Origin: Lachnospiraceae bacterium
GTDB lineage: Bacteria > Bacillota > Clostridia > Lachnospirales > Lachnospiraceae
Direction of reading: 5' to 3'
DNA length: 45,845 nucleotides
NCBI GenBank assembly: GCA_024682555.1
Contig: JAIKZD010000038.1
Coordinates: forward strand, 1 to 45,845
The translations under genes were made by a program, and so were the position numbers. Positions 10,917-20,755 of the stretch are shown in pieces; the stretch's first letter is position 1, and each line of letters starts with the position of its first letter. The notes under the pieces were generated by a model, which did not search any database, was not told the DNA's origin, and was given only the letters and a program-made list of their open reading frames with translations.

Positions 10917-11180
10917 TCAATGATCCCCGTAATGCGAACCGCATTGAATAATCTCTATAATATCATCACGAATCCTGAACACTATCCTGTTCTTTTCATC
11001 TATCCTGACACTCCAAAATCCGGCAAGATCTCCGGATAAGGGTTCCGGTTTTCCGGTACACCCATATCCATTCCTGTCGATATCCTGCAACAGCCGATTT
11101 ATTCTTTTAAGAGTTTTTTTATCACGACTCTGCCATTCTATATAATCATTCCATGCTTCATCATGCCAGCTTTTTCGCAT
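10917..11180 (-). CDS. yoeB: YoeB/Txe-family mRNA interferase toxin
   Basis: This 87-residue protein matches the YoeB family along its full length: WHDEAWNDYIEWQ at the N-terminus, KINxL-type helix, GKPEPLSGDLAGFWSVRI in the centre and CGSHY near the end. The residues that act in E. coli YoeB (Glu in KPEPL, Arg in WSVRI, His in SHY) are all present. The family cleaves mRNA on the ribosome. I chose ATG 11180, which overlaps the antitoxin stop as TGATG and has AGGAAG upstream; a TTG three bases earlier is also possible. The pair sits between two plus-strand protease genes, facing the opposite way. Confidence 0.93.
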   Translation of the reverse strand: MRKSWHDEAWNDYIEWQSRDKKTLKRINRLLQDIDRNGYGCTGKPEPLSGDLAGFWSVRIDEKNRIVFRIRDDIIEIIQCGSHYGDH

Positions 11181-11458
11181 CAATCTTCCTCAATCAGTTC
11201 ATGTTCATGCATATTCCGACCTGCCTTTGCATCATCAGCACGTTTTTTCAGTTCTGTCATATTCTCTGCACTATAAAATGGATCTGCAGATACTTCAAAG
11301 GGTATCCTTTGTTCATTACCCATTTTTACAAGGAAAATATTGATCGCTGTTGACATGTTCATCCCCATATTCTTACAGGCGATTTCCGCTCTTCTCTTAA
11401 CCTCTTCATCCACTCTCAGATTAACCTGTACCATTTCAACCTTATCGACAGAATACAC
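11180..11458 (-). CDS. RelB/DinJ-family ribbon-helix-helix antitoxin
   Basis: The protein has an N-terminal RHH strand-helix-helix (VQVNLRVDEEVKRRAEIACKN, then MNMSTAINIFLVK) and an acidic C-terminal tail (RADDAKAGRNMHEHELIEED) suited to toxin neutralisation. This is the RelB/DinJ type rather than YefM, the classical YoeB partner. Two starts are plausible: GTG 11458, preceded by AAAGGAG with 5-nt spacing (chosen), or ATG 11434, which begins directly at VQVNL. The toxin gene overlaps by one base, indicating translational coupling. The operator in the promoter implies autoregulation. Confidence 0.9.
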   Translation of the reverse strand: MYSVDKVEMVQVNLRVDEEVKRRAEIACKNMGMNMSTAINIFLVKMGNEQRIPFEVSADPFYSAENMTELKKRADDAKAGRNMHEHELIEED

Positions 11459-11477
11459 TATCGCTCCTTTCGAGATT

Positions 11478-11506
11478 ATTGTATAGCAAATACTATACAA
11501 TGTAAA
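11478..11506 (-). promoter_or_regulatory. Promoter with embedded palindromic operator for the toxin-antitoxin pair
   Basis: On the minus strand TTTACA (11501-11506) and TACAAT (11478-11483) are spaced by 17 bp. A perfect palindrome, ATTGTATAG / CTATACAAT with a 6-nt centre (11478-11501), fills the region between them and covers the -10 box. This is the expected arrangement for antitoxin autorepression. Confidence 0.85.
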
Positions 11507-11528
11507 GTGTTTTCTGCACTACGTCACG

Positions 11529-11558
11529 TTGACACTGCATCCCCAAAAAGAGTATAAT
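11529..11558 (+). promoter_or_regulatory. Sigma-70-type promoter of the second C1 protease gene
   Basis: TTGACA (11529-11534) and TATAAT (11553-11558) are separated by 18 bp, the same spacing and partly the same spacer (CCAAAAAGAG) as the promoter of the first C1 gene. It diverges from the toxin-antitoxin promoter, whose -35 box is only 22 bp away. Confidence 0.8.
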
Positions 11559-11655
11559 CAATCCAATATATAGCTAAGGAAATAAAGCGGACCACAACAT
11601 TTGGCCACGGTGTTTCCGGCTGTAGATTTATTAATAAACCCGGAGAATTACAGAT

Positions 11656-14600
11656 ATGAAGATCAGATTGACAAGATTCTTAGCAGTGTTACTGACTGTC
11701 ACCATGACCCTTAGCGGTAACGCGAACACTGTTTTTGCATTGGAAACCGATGCAGGATCAACAGATGTCATAACAGCGCAGATGGTAGACGCGACTGCTC
11801 CCTCAGAAGATCAGTATGTTTCTGAAGATATAACATATGATCTGGATCCGCCGGTGGAAACAGGTTCCGTCGCAATGGGCAGTGATCAGGGATATGCCGG
11901 TAATGAAACTGCTGACGATCCTGAGTCAGATCTTACCGGATCCGTACCTGCTGAATCCGCTCAGGACGAGCCTGAAACAGCTGCAGAGGATACTTTCGGA
12001 TCTGGATCCGACGAATCGGAAACCGCTTTACAGGAATCAGACGAACCCGATCCGGATGAACTTTCTGCCATTGATGAGGACTGTACTGATATATCCCTCG
12101 GTGAAACCGGGCACATACCTATGCCCGGTGTTTATGATACACCCGTCATAGATGATGATATCGATTACAATACAATAAAAGAAGCTCTTATAGACGGTGA
12201 TGAGCCCTGTGATGATGAACTGATGGGGGTTGCGGAGCAGGCTATCGGAGCAACGGTAACGGACCGCGCTTTCCCCTATTCATATCTTGATGAGGATGAT
12301 ATCATCTCATATCTGACAAAATATTATCCAAACCCTAAAGATCAGAAAAACACCGGTACATGCTGGGCACATTCCGCTATAGCAATGGCCGAATTCTATA
12401 TGATCTCCCATGGAATGAAGGACAAAAGCGTTGACTTCAGTGAGCTGCATCTTGATTACTGGACGTTCACCCAGGGAACGCCTTCGATAGCGGGAGATAC
12501 AGGGGATTATATCCGGCTGTATAGCAGCCCTGCGTATAACGTGGGTGGAAACAGCTATTTCGCTGCCAGAACCCTTATGCAGCGACGGGGCGTGGCCGCC
12601 GAATCCAAATACCGTTTCGAATGGACAGCGGAGGCTGATGAGTCGGCAGATCCGGTTGCATATATAAACAACAAAATGAGCCCCACTGACCAAAGTGAAA
12701 GGGACAATGTTGCATATCTCAAAAACACATACAGGATAAGCCGGGATAACCGGCAGCTTATTAAGGATGCGATACTGAAAAACGGCATTGTCGGAGTAGG
12801 CGTATATATCCAGGACAGCATAGGTGAATTTTATTATAACCCTCAGACAGTAGCATGTTATTGTCCGTATTTTGATGACGAACACTGGCCTAACCATGAT
12901 GTAGCCATAGTAGGCTGGGATGATGATTACCCGAAAGAAAATTTTGATTCCGATGATACATATCACGGTAAATACCATCTGAAGCCATCCCATAACGGTG
13001 CCTGGCTCATCCGTAACAGCTGGTCGGACAAAGCTGAAATAAGTATTAAATCATATTTCTGGCTTTCTTATGAAGATCAGGCTCTGGAAGATGTATGTGT
13101 ATACGAGATGATGGATACTACAGATCCGGATTTTGACAACATATATTATTACGATTCCCAGATCAGTGATATTGCCATTTTTTACGATACCACAAAGAGT
13201 GCCAATGTTTATACCGCAAACAGCGGATCGGATCATGAAACGATACAGGCTGTGACAATGGATCTTTCATGGCGCGATCTCACAAATATCAATTACACGA
13301 TAGATATCTATACCGGACTCGATCCTGTTACAGACCCCGAAAGCGGCACGCATCATACCGAAGCAACCACCACAGGTACCGCTGTGCTTGGCGGATTTTA
13401 TACTATCCCGCTTTCCAATCCGGTAACAGTTGCGAAAGGTGAATCCTATTCTGTTGTGATCACGCTGAGCGACAAAACATCGGTGAATGTTGAACGTTTC
13501 CTTGACTGGAGTGAATTTGAACACCGTGTCGGAGTAGGCCCCGGACAAAGCTTTATATTACAGAACGGACAGTGGAACGATCTTTATGATATATACAGCA
13601 AAGAAGAAAATTCTTCTGATGGAAATCTCATCATTCATGCGCTTACATCAAATGGCTCGGGAGGCGGATCTGTCACTATCGAAGGTGCCGATGTCACCAC
13701 AGACGGCAAAAAACAGCTGATCTTTGATACCGGCCATAGGGTCGGAAACTCCATAGACCTGTCGGTTGATGCCAAAGCCGGAGATGAAACAGATATTTCG
13801 GACAAAGTTTTATGGCACAGTGATGACCGTATGGTCGCAACCGTGGAAAACGGCAGGGTCACCGCTGTCGGAAACGGTGAAACAAAGATCTATGCATATA
13901 TAGGCAGTCCCGATAATGCAAAGCTCAGAGACGAGTGCACGGTCAGGGTAAACCTTACAGAGTTCCCGGTAACCTTTGACGCAGGCGGCGGATCGTTTAA
14001 GATGACAAATGAAAAGGGCGAGGTGAAATACTCCGATACGAAGATAAAAAAGGTTTGTAACGGCGGAACAGTATTCATCGAAGAACCAAAGATGGCAAAT
14101 TATAAATTTGACGGTTGGATGAACACAAATGGCGGCGGCGAATTCATCCCCGGGGAGACCACGGTCATGCGAGACATGTCGGTCGTAGCGACATGGACTC
14201 CGGCATATAAATGCGAAGCTCCCACCATCAGTCCGGCATCCGGCACAGAATTGCATAAGGGCGATCAGATCGTTCTCTCTGTTCCCGGGACAAAGGATGC
14301 GCAAATCTATTATATGATCTATGAGTCTGCGACGGTAAATGATAGTCGCAATCCAAAAGATCATGGTTCGCATTATGCGGAACCGATCATAGTCAATCGC
14401 AATGCAGACTATATCACTATAAGGGCTATAGCAGTAAAGGCTGATCATACAGAAAGTGATATAACAACAGCCACTTATACTGTCACCCGCGATATCGCTT
14501 CCGAATGGGGGGATATTATTGACGCGGACAAAAATGACAGTCAGACCGGAACAGACGGTATGGGCGGTCCGGTAAAGATCCCAGACGGCCTGTGGGTTGC

Positions 14601-16527
14601 AGAAGCCAGCTATGCACGATCTGTCGCCTACACCGGATCAAATATCACCTTCCCTGACCTCAGGGTATATCACGGCAATAAGCTGCTGCAGGAAAACGTG
14701 GATTATACTGTTTCCTACAGCAATAACAAGAATAATTCAGAAGGCGCCGCAGCCGCAAAGAAACCTACTATCACCGTAAAGGGTAAAGGAAATTACACCG
14801 GACAGGATAAAAAGACCTTTGAGATCACAAAGGTAAGCATAGCTTCCGACAATGCAGATATCACGGCGGCGGCCATAACCGAATCAGCGACAGGAAAAGC
14901 CATCAAGCCGGTACCGGTGATCTATTATACCCTGGCTGATGGTACCGGTATCCAGTTAAAGAACAACACCGACTTCAGCTGTGCATATACAGACAGCGAC
15001 TTTACGACACCCGGCGATCATACTATCAAGGTAACCGGAAAGGGGAATTTTACAGGCGAGCGTGATATACCTCTTACGATCACGGAAAAAGCAGAAACAA
15101 CCTCGATCGCAAAGGCTACCCTGAAGGGATTTCAGGCGAAAATACTGATGGATCCCAATCCCGCAATAACCGAGTATAAACAGCCGGTGGATTCACTTGA
15201 ACTGATCGTTAACAAACAGAAAGTGGATTCAGATTGTTACATTATCAGCTATAAAAACAATACTCAGGCAGGTACAGCCACATTTACGGCTACAGGCATA
15301 CCCGAGAAGGGCTATTCTGGAAGCATCAGCAAGACCTTTAAGATCGAGCAGATACCCTTTAACGCGGCAAATATCAAGGTCGTATCCGGTTTTAATGACA
15401 AGATTACCTGGAATTCCACTTTTGCCACCGCAGGTTCCGTACTGCAGCATCCGGAATTAAAATATGCGGATACGGTATTATCCGAGGGTACCGACTATGA
15501 GCTCTCCTATAAGAATAACAACAAGGCCGGAAATGCCACTATGACGATGACCGGAAAGGGCATATTCAAGGGAAGCTTCTCAAAGACCTTCAAGATCGAG
15601 GCTTTCAGTATTCAGAACAATCAGATAAGGATTACCGAGACTTCGACAGACGGTACGAAAACACGGGGCTATAACGCAACGGAATTTGACAGCTGCAGGC
15701 TCGAATATCCCGCGTGCAGAACCTCCTTTGGCGCAAAGCCGAGACTTACGGTGTCATTTAATGGAAATCAGCTTACAGAGGGCGCGGACTATACACTGAC
15801 CTTGAAAAACAATAAAAACTATTACGGGATATTTATGGATCCCGATCGGTATTTCTTCTATTATGGATATTTTTACTGGCCAAAGGTTACGATAACAGGC
15901 AAAGGTGCGTATAAAGGAAGCCTCACCGCGTATTTTGACATGGAACCTCACCCTGACCTCTCAAAAGCTGTAGTGACTGCGCCCGATATCGTAAGAAACA
16001 CCAAGAAGAGCAAAAGCCTGTTCTCAACACCTGTTGTTACGCTTGACGGCGTAAAGCTTAAGGCAGGAAACGATTATGATAAGTACTGTTTATACCGCTA
16101 TGCGGTAGATACCGAGCTTTCTAACGGCGCGGTGAGAAAGGCGGGCACGGAAGTCTTAGCTACGGATATCCTTAAGGAAGGAACTACGACCTGGATCAAC
16201 GTGACCGTTCGAAACGCCGGCCAGACCAAAGCTACGGGAATATATGCCGTCAAGGCAGGAAGCGTTGCCAAGGCAACCGTAAAGATCAATGGCGGCAAGC
16301 CCTATGAATATATAGGCAAGCCGGTATGTCCCACTAAAGCCGATCTCACGGTTACCATCGGAAAGAACAATCTTAACCCGTCGGATTACGACATAGTCAG
16401 TTATTCAGGAAACGAAAAGACCGGAACCGCAAAACTTACGATCCGCGGAAAAGGTGATTACTGCGGTGAAAAGACCCAGACCTTCACAATCAGGCAAAGG
16501 AAGCTTCTGTGGTGGACGGGCGAATGA
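11656..16527 (+). CDS. Giant secreted papain-like (C1) cysteine protease with Ig-like repeats, copy 2
   Basis: A 1623-residue tandem paralogue of the gene at 6042, with the same order: signal peptide (1-29), acidic linker, C1 peptidase domain, lectin-like region, Big_2, Listeria/Bacteroides repeat, chitobiase-like domain and a long series of GKGxYxG Ig-like repeats. The catalytic set is complete: Gln230 and Cys236 in DQKNTGTCWAHSA, His414 in NHDVAIVGW, Asn454 in IRNSWS. The peptidase domain carries insertions near residues 325-335 and 400-440 compared with copy 1, so substrate preference may differ. The C-terminal Ig repeats are more alike than the acidic linkers. It ends RKLLWWTGE, matching the Trp-Trp tail of copy 1. 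GGAGAA precedes the ATG. A terminator follows at 16622. Confidence 0.95.
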   Translation: MKIRLTRFLAVLLTVTMTLSGNANTVFALETDAGSTDVITAQMVDATAPSEDQYVSEDITYDLDPPVETGSVAMGSDQGYAGNETADDPESDLTGSVPAESAQDEPETAAEDTFGSGSDESETALQESDEPDPDELSAIDEDCTDISLGETGHIPMPGVYDTPVIDDDIDYNTIKEALIDGDEPCDDELMGVAEQAIGATVTDRAFPYSYLDEDDIISYLTKYYPNPKDQKNTGTCWAHSAIAMAEFYMISHGMKDKSVDFSELHLDYWTFTQGTPSIAGDTGDYIRLYSSPAYNVGGNSYFAARTLMQRRGVAAESKYRFEWTAEADESADPVAYINNKMSPTDQSERDNVAYLKNTYRISRDNRQLIKDAILKNGIVGVGVYIQDSIGEFYYNPQTVACYCPYFDDEHWPNHDVAIVGWDDDYPKENFDSDDTYHGKYHLKPSHNGAWLIRNSWSDKAEISIKSYFWLSYEDQALEDVCVYEMMDTTDPDFDNIYYYDSQISDIAIFYDTTKSANVYTANSGSDHETIQAVTMDLSWRDLTNINYTIDIYTGLDPVTDPESGTHHTEATTTGTAVLGGFYTIPLSNPVTVAKGESYSVVITLSDKTSVNVERFLDWSEFEHRVGVGPGQSFILQNGQWNDLYDIYSKEENSSDGNLIIHALTSNGSGGGSVTIEGADVTTDGKKQLIFDTGHRVGNSIDLSVDAKAGDETDISDKVLWHSDDRMVATVENGRVTAVGNGETKIYAYIGSPDNAKLRDECTVRVNLTEFPVTFDAGGGSFKMTNEKGEVKYSDTKIKKVCNGGTVFIEEPKMANYKFDGWMNTNGGGEFIPGETTVMRDMSVVATWTPAYKCEAPTISPASGTELHKGDQIVLSVPGTKDAQIYYMIYESATVNDSRNPKDHGSHYAEPIIVNRNADYITIRAIAVKADHTESDITTATYTVTRDIASEWGDIIDADKNDSQTGTDGMGGPVKIPDGLWVAEASYARSVAYTGSNITFPDLRVYHGNKLLQENVDYTVSYSNNKNNSEGAAAAKKPTITVKGKGNYTGQDKKTFEITKVSIASDNADITAAAITESATGKAIKPVPVIYYTLADGTGIQLKNNTDFSCAYTDSDFTTPGDHTIKVTGKGNFTGERDIPLTITEKAETTSIAKATLKGFQAKILMDPNPAITEYKQPVDSLELIVNKQKVDSDCYIISYKNNTQAGTATFTATGIPEKGYSGSISKTFKIEQIPFNAANIKVVSGFNDKITWNSTFATAGSVLQHPELKYADTVLSEGTDYELSYKNNNKAGNATMTMTGKGIFKGSFSKTFKIEAFSIQNNQIRITETSTDGTKTRGYNATEFDSCRLEYPACRTSFGAKPRLTVSFNGNQLTEGADYTLTLKNNKNYYGIFMDPDRYFFYYGYFYWPKVTITGKGAYKGSLTAYFDMEPHPDLSKAVVTAPDIVRNTKKSKSLFSTPVVTLDGVKLKAGNDYDKYCLYRYAVDTELSNGAVRKAGTEVLATDILKEGTTTWINVTVRNAGQTKATGIYAVKAGSVAKATVKINGGKPYEYIGKPVCPTKADLTVTIGKNNLNPSDYDIVSYSGNEKTGTAKLTIRGKGDYCGEKTQTFTIRQRKLLWWTGE

Positions 16528-16615
16528 CCGCAATCGCAAAAAATCAAAATAGAGTCATTCCAAGCCGGGCGCGTGAATGACCGCAATCGCAAAAATGCAA
16601 AACAGAGTCACCCCA
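16522..16615 (+). repeat. Tandem 53-bp duplication spanning the stop codon of the second C1 gene
   Basis: GAATGACCGCAATCGCAAAA begins at 16522 (including the TGA stop) and again at 16575. The copies stay similar through AGAGTCA. The duplicated unit therefore contains the end of the coding sequence plus about 45 bp of 3' flank. Confidence 0.75.
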
Positions 16616-16621
16616 CAGCAC

Positions 16622-16665
16622 AAAACAACGGCGCAGCCACTCTTACATGGTTGCGCCGTTGTTTT
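16622..16665. terminator. Strong bidirectional terminator between convergent genes
   Basis: A 17-bp stem (AAAACAACGGCGCAGCC against its complement with one G-T pair) and a 10-nt loop, with TTTT on both strands. It serves the C1 gene (plus) and the chemoreceptor gene (minus). Confidence 0.92.
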
Positions 16666-16718
16666 AATCCATATACTGAACCGCCGTAACCGGCGTCCAT
16701 TCAATCTTCAATCCATCA

Positions 16719-18845
16719 TCAGTTGAAGTAGCTTATGGTCTCCGTAAGGTCATTTGCAAGCGCCTGAAGCTGTGAAGCGGATTCGTTGATCACTGCGAAG
16801 GTGGTTCCAAGCTCTGTCATGGAAGCACTTGTCTCCTGTGAGGAAGCTGCATTCTCTTCGGAGATCGCTGACAGATCTTCAACTATGGCTACAAGCGATT
16901 CTTTTGCGGTTTCGAGATTCTTTACCATGCTCCTTATGGACTTGGAGTTATCCGATACAACCACAACGTTTTCCGACATCGCATCCATATCCTGCTGGGT
17001 GGCGAGTATCTGCTCACCCTGTGAACGGAAGCTCTCATTAAGGGAATCCATCGTCTTAACGGATGCACCTGCATCGCTTAAGAGCTTGTCAACGATTATC
17101 CTGATCTCATCGGAACTGCTCTTCGACTGATCGGCAAGCTGTCTGATCTCGTCAGCAACAACCGCAAAGCCTCTTCCGGCTTCTCCTGCACGGGCAGCCT
17201 CGATGGAAGCGTTAAGCGAAAGCAGATTTGTCTGTGCGGCTATATTGTTGATGGCATCCGAGAACTTCGCGATCTCGTTTGCACTGTCGTTTGTCGCGCT
17301 TATGGTATTTCCGATCTCCGATATAGCATCCGAAACCGTTCTGTTCTGTGATACGATCTCTCTTAAGGCCGTTGCCACCTTGTCGCAGCTGTTCTTCATG
17401 TTCACGCTGGCTTCATCAAGGGCTGCTATATTTGAAGAAATGTTATCGATGTCCGTACCCATGGAATCGGTTCTCTCTGCAGCGGTCTGAACCGATTCGG
17501 CCTGAGAACTGGCTCCTCTTGAAACCTCTCCTACAGCTCCGGTTACATGCTGTGATGTTGAGGAAGCCTTGTCCGCGCTTCCCGCAAGATCGGTTCCTGC
17601 AACATTTAAGTCTCTTGACATATCCTTTGTTTTTACGATGACATCATACAGCTTTCTCTTGAGGTCCGATAAGCTCTCGCCGATCTGATGTATCTCTTTT
17701 ACGCGGCTCTTTATAACAACCTCCGATGAAATATCACCGTTTGCTGTCTTGTCGATCTCTTCAACAGTCTTGATAAGGGGCTTGGAGATCGTTGATGCCA
17801 GTACATACATAAGGATAACTATAAGTGCAAAGGCTATAACACCGAGGATCACCATCATCCTTAAGTTGCTCATGGAAGCTGAATAGAGCTCACCCTTATC
17901 CGCTGCTATAACAAGTGCCCAGTCATAACCCGGGATCGATTTGTAATTAACAACACGGGTCTTTCCCGCTTCCTTGAATTCGAAGGAGCCGTTTGCGATA
18001 CCTTTATCTCTTGCATTTGCGAGAACTTCCTGAAGCAGGGGGCGTGTTGTCTCCTGAGCGATTATTGCTTCTTTTTCCTCTTCCGTTGCTTCCGTATCCG
18101 TGAATACTACACCGGTCTGGGTATTTATCATATAAAGCTTGCTGCTGGAAACACCGTTTAAGTTAAAGCTTGTGAGGATCCCCTCAAGCTGGCTGTGGAA
18201 AACACCGCCGCCGACATAACCTATCATCTCATTGTCCTTCATGACAGGTGAGTACATCGAAAGACAGAGCTGACCTGTTCCGGGTGAAACTATGATACCT
18301 GCATTGTAAACACCCTCGGGATTTGCCTTCATGGCATCCATCAGCTGGTTTCTTCTGTCCGGATCCTCTCTCAAAACCCTTCCTATAACGGGCGGAACGG
18401 AGTATGAAAGTATCCGTGTCTCGAGATTTCCTATATAGAGGCCTTCCCAGTTGTCAAGCGTCCCGTAATAATCCATCGTGTACTGCTGTGCCTTTGGGAA
18501 GTTCGGATAATTATCCGTATAATAAGCCGTTGTATTATAGCTCTCATCATTGAACATCGGCATCTCTCTGCCGGGGTTTGCGGCCATGTCCTTTGCATCA
18601 TCCTCTATGAGATCGGTGACGATCTGATTCTTTGCATAGAGCATGAGTTTGTTTTCCGAATTCTTGACGAATTCCTCAACCGCATTAACCTGGGCATCCA
18701 GATAGGTTGACATGTTTTCGTTTATTTTTTCATTGAGCATTGCATTGGTATTGATAGATGCAATGACACACAAAAGCGCGATACCTATCGCCGCGGTTAT
18801 TGAGATCATCGTAATGATCATGCTTTTCATCTTGAAAGTTTTCAT
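16719..18845 (-). CDS. Methyl-accepting chemotaxis protein with dCache-type sensor domain
   Basis: This is a 708-residue membrane chemoreceptor. It has an N-terminal membrane helix (about 10-34), a periplasmic-side sensor region of about 270 residues resembling double Cache domains, a second membrane helix (about 325-350), a HAMP segment, and a long cytoplasmic coiled coil. The signalling hairpin tip is canonical: [20 protein letters not shown], where receptors contact CheA and CheW. No C-terminal CheR-docking pentapeptide is visible. I prefer ATG 18845 with GGGGGG just upstream; a GTG two codons earlier is also possible. The ligand cannot be told from sequence; Cache domains often bind small organic acids or amino acids. 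It appears monocistronic, ending at the terminator at 16622. Confidence 0.95.
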   Translation of the reverse strand: MKTFKMKSMIITMISITAAIGIALLCVIASINTNAMLNEKINENMSTYLDAQVNAVEEFVKNSENKLMLYAKNQIVTDLIEDDAKDMAANPGREMPMFNDESYNTTAYYTDNYPNFPKAQQYTMDYYGTLDNWEGLYIGNLETRILSYSVPPVIGRVLREDPDRRNQLMDAMKANPEGVYNAGIIVSPGTGQLCLSMYSPVMKDNEMIGYVGGGVFHSQLEGILTSFNLNGVSSSKLYMINTQTGVVFTDTEATEEEKEAIIAQETTRPLLQEVLANARDKGIANGSFEFKEAGKTRVVNYKSIPGYDWALVIAADKGELYSASMSNLRMMVILGVIAFALIVILMYVLASTISKPLIKTVEEIDKTANGDISSEVVIKSRVKEIHQIGESLSDLKRKLYDVIVKTKDMSRDLNVAGTDLAGSADKASSTSQHVTGAVGEVSRGASSQAESVQTAAERTDSMGTDIDNISSNIAALDEASVNMKNSCDKVATALREIVSQNRTVSDAISEIGNTISATNDSANEIAKFSDAINNIAAQTNLLSLNASIEAARAGEAGRGFAVVADEIRQLADQSKSSSDEIRIIVDKLLSDAGASVKTMDSLNESFRSQGEQILATQQDMDAMSENVVVVSDNSKSIRSMVKNLETAKESLVAIVEDLSAISEENAASSQETSASMTELGTTFAVINESASQLQALANDLTETISYFN

Positions 18846-18942
18846 AGACACCCCCCAGAATAAGTATTGTACAGATCTTCACCTTCAATGATCAGACTAT
18901 ACAGCATAATAATACGCTTTTCTGACATAACCGTCAACATTT

Positions 18943-19533
18943 CTAAAGGCGTCTTATAAACGTTTCGCCCTCATCCCTTAACCGTTTTCGGAGAGTCCTG
19001 TAGTCCGGACAGTATTTTTCGACTTCATTCCAGAACCGTGCCGAATGATTCAGTTCCCGGATATGGCAGAGCTCATGTACTATCACGTATTCTCTTATTT
19101 CTTCCGGAAGAAGCATCAGCACACAGTTGAAATTCAGGTTTCCTTTTGCGGAACAGCTTCCCCACCTGGATCTCTGCGTACGGATACTGATCCGCCCGTA
19201 TGTAAGCCCCATCATTTCAGCATATCCGTCAACGACTCCGGGTATCCAGGCTCTTGCTTTTTCCTTAAGGTCCTTTATCTCCTGTGGTGTGAACTTTTCC
19301 TGGACGGGCTGCTCATCCCTTCTCTCCTGCATCTTAATAAGGCTCTTTTCGATCCAGTCCTGTTTTTCCTCAATAAACTGAACTATGGATCTTTTGGAGG
19401 CTCTTAAGGGTGCGCGTACTATTACCCTCAGGTCGCTCTTTACCTCGATCTGGATAGTTTTTCTTCTGGATCTTATGAGCTCTATTTCGCAGTTCATATC
19501 AGCCTGTATGGTCTGTGCGGGTCGGCAGATCAT
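18943..19533 (-). CDS. YgjP/DUF45-type metal-dependent hydrolase
   Basis: This 196-residue protein has the WSS-type zincin signature: His153-Glu154-x2-His157 in VHELCHIRE, a third ligand His163 in LNHSARFW, and the preceding SRWGSCSAKGNLNFN strand typical of the YgjP family. The family is annotated as putative metallopeptidase or hydrolase without firm substrate. The start ATG 19533 has GAGG five nt upstream; an internal ATG at 19497 is possible. It lies 36 nt downstream of the second ArsA gene in the same direction and is probably the last gene of that operon. Confidence 0.88.
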   Translation of the reverse strand: MICRPAQTIQADMNCEIELIRSRRKTIQIEVKSDLRVIVRAPLRASKRSIVQFIEEKQDWIEKSLIKMQERRDEQPVQEKFTPQEIKDLKEKARAWIPGVVDGYAEMMGLTYGRISIRTQRSRWGSCSAKGNLNFNCVLMLLPEEIREYVIVHELCHIRELNHSARFWNEVEKYCPDYRTLRKRLRDEGETFIRRL

Positions 19534-19569
19534 ACTCCCCTCTTTCTTTTTCCTTATGTATCCGTTATG

Positions 19570-20739
19570 TTATCCCTCCGGCCCGTCACCGAATCTTATG
19601 TTAAGATATCCGTTTTCAAAGGATGCTCCTAAGATATACATTCCGTTAAATCCGGCAGGAACCGGGAAACGTCTCCGCTCGTTTTTTACCCCTACGGATA
19701 TCTCGCCTTTTTCCTGCTCCAGTATCAGCTCTTCCTTGTCTGCAAAGGGAAGCCAGATGCTCAGTGTTTTTCCCTCGGCATCCGTTCTGTAGACATCCTG
19801 TCTGAACAGAACCTCATCCGGATCACAGCCGTCAAATATCATCATGCCGATCTTCTTAAGGACCTCAAGAGTCCTGATCTCACCGGGCTGGAGCTCCACA
19901 TAGAAACGGGGTATCTCGCTGAAGCATTCCTTTATCTCATTAAGTCCTTCTTTCTGGAGTCTGAGCCATTTCCCGAAATATCCTTCCATGGCCCTGTCGG
20001 GATATATGTGATTCACGATCACCGCATCCACATTATAGCGGTACAGGCACAGGCATGTAAAATTTCTCTTGGCCTCGTTTATCACTATTTTTTCAGGGGT
20101 CGTGACCACCCTGAGGCTGACGACGTCCCTGTTCAGCATGAGATCCTGCAGGCGCTGCATCTTGTTCATAAGACGCTCTATATCATCAAAGACGTCCTCT
20201 CCGGGCATGGGGATCTTAGTCACGGCTTCCACCGCAGGTCCCACGGTCTTTACGCCCGCTTTCTTGACCGGCAGTACCTTCCCGATAAGATCCGAAAAGC
20301 GTTCCGGATATCTCAGAAGCGCAAGGGTCTCCCCCGTAGGTGCACAGTCCACGATTATGGTATCATATTTACCGCTTTCACATAATTCAAGTATCTTGAA
20401 CATCGAAAAGAGTTCCTCCAGTCCGGGGAAAACCAGAAGTTCCTCCGTTTCTATACCGCTCCCGCCCTTCAGGGTAAGAAGCCTTTTAAAATAATCCTTC
20501 AGGTTTCCCCAGCTCTTCTCGCTCTCGAATACCGTATCCGTTTCCAGCGCATCCAGATTATCGGTCACCCGGGTCGGCTCTTTTCCTATTTTCATGTCAA
20601 AAGCATCCCCCAGGCTGTGGGCCTGATCCGTACTCATTATCATCACTTTTTTTCCGCTCTGTGCGATCCTGCAGGCGGTGGCTGCAGCCATGCTGGTCTT
20701 TCCTACTCCGCCTTTTCCCGTATATATGATCACTCTCAT
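19570..20739 (-). CDS. ArsA/Get3-family ATPase with HSP20-like C-terminal domain, copy 2
   Basis: A 389-residue protein. The deviant Walker A GKGGVGKT (residues 8-15), switch I-like STDQAHSLGDAF and the DCAPTGET motif identify the ArsA/Get3 NTPase superfamily. The last 80 residues (SIWLPFADKEELIL... to LNIRFG) form a beta-rich segment resembling the HSP20-like domain found at the C-terminus of some bacterial ArsA homologues. The cysteines that bind metalloid in true ArsA are not arranged as expected, and no arsB or arsC lies nearby, so arsenite export is unlikely. A chaperone-like or protein-targeting ATPase role is an inference. It is paralogous to the gene at 20964 and separated from the small gene upstream by only 16 nt. 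Confidence 0.88.
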   Translation of the reverse strand: MRVIIYTGKGGVGKTSMAAATACRIAQSGKKVMIMSTDQAHSLGDAFDMKIGKEPTRVTDNLDALETDTVFESEKSWGNLKDYFKRLLTLKGGSGIETEELLVFPGLEELFSMFKILELCESGKYDTIIVDCAPTGETLALLRYPERFSDLIGKVLPVKKAGVKTVGPAVEAVTKIPMPGEDVFDDIERLMNKMQRLQDLMLNRDVVSLRVVTTPEKIVINEAKRNFTCLCLYRYNVDAVIVNHIYPDRAMEGYFGKWLRLQKEGLNEIKECFSEIPRFYVELQPGEIRTLEVLKKIGMMIFDGCDPDEVLFRQDVYRTDAEGKTLSIWLPFADKEELILEQEKGEISVGVKNERRRFPVPAGFNGMYILGASFENGYLNIRFGDGPEG

Positions 20740-20755
20740 TTCAAAATCCTCGCTC

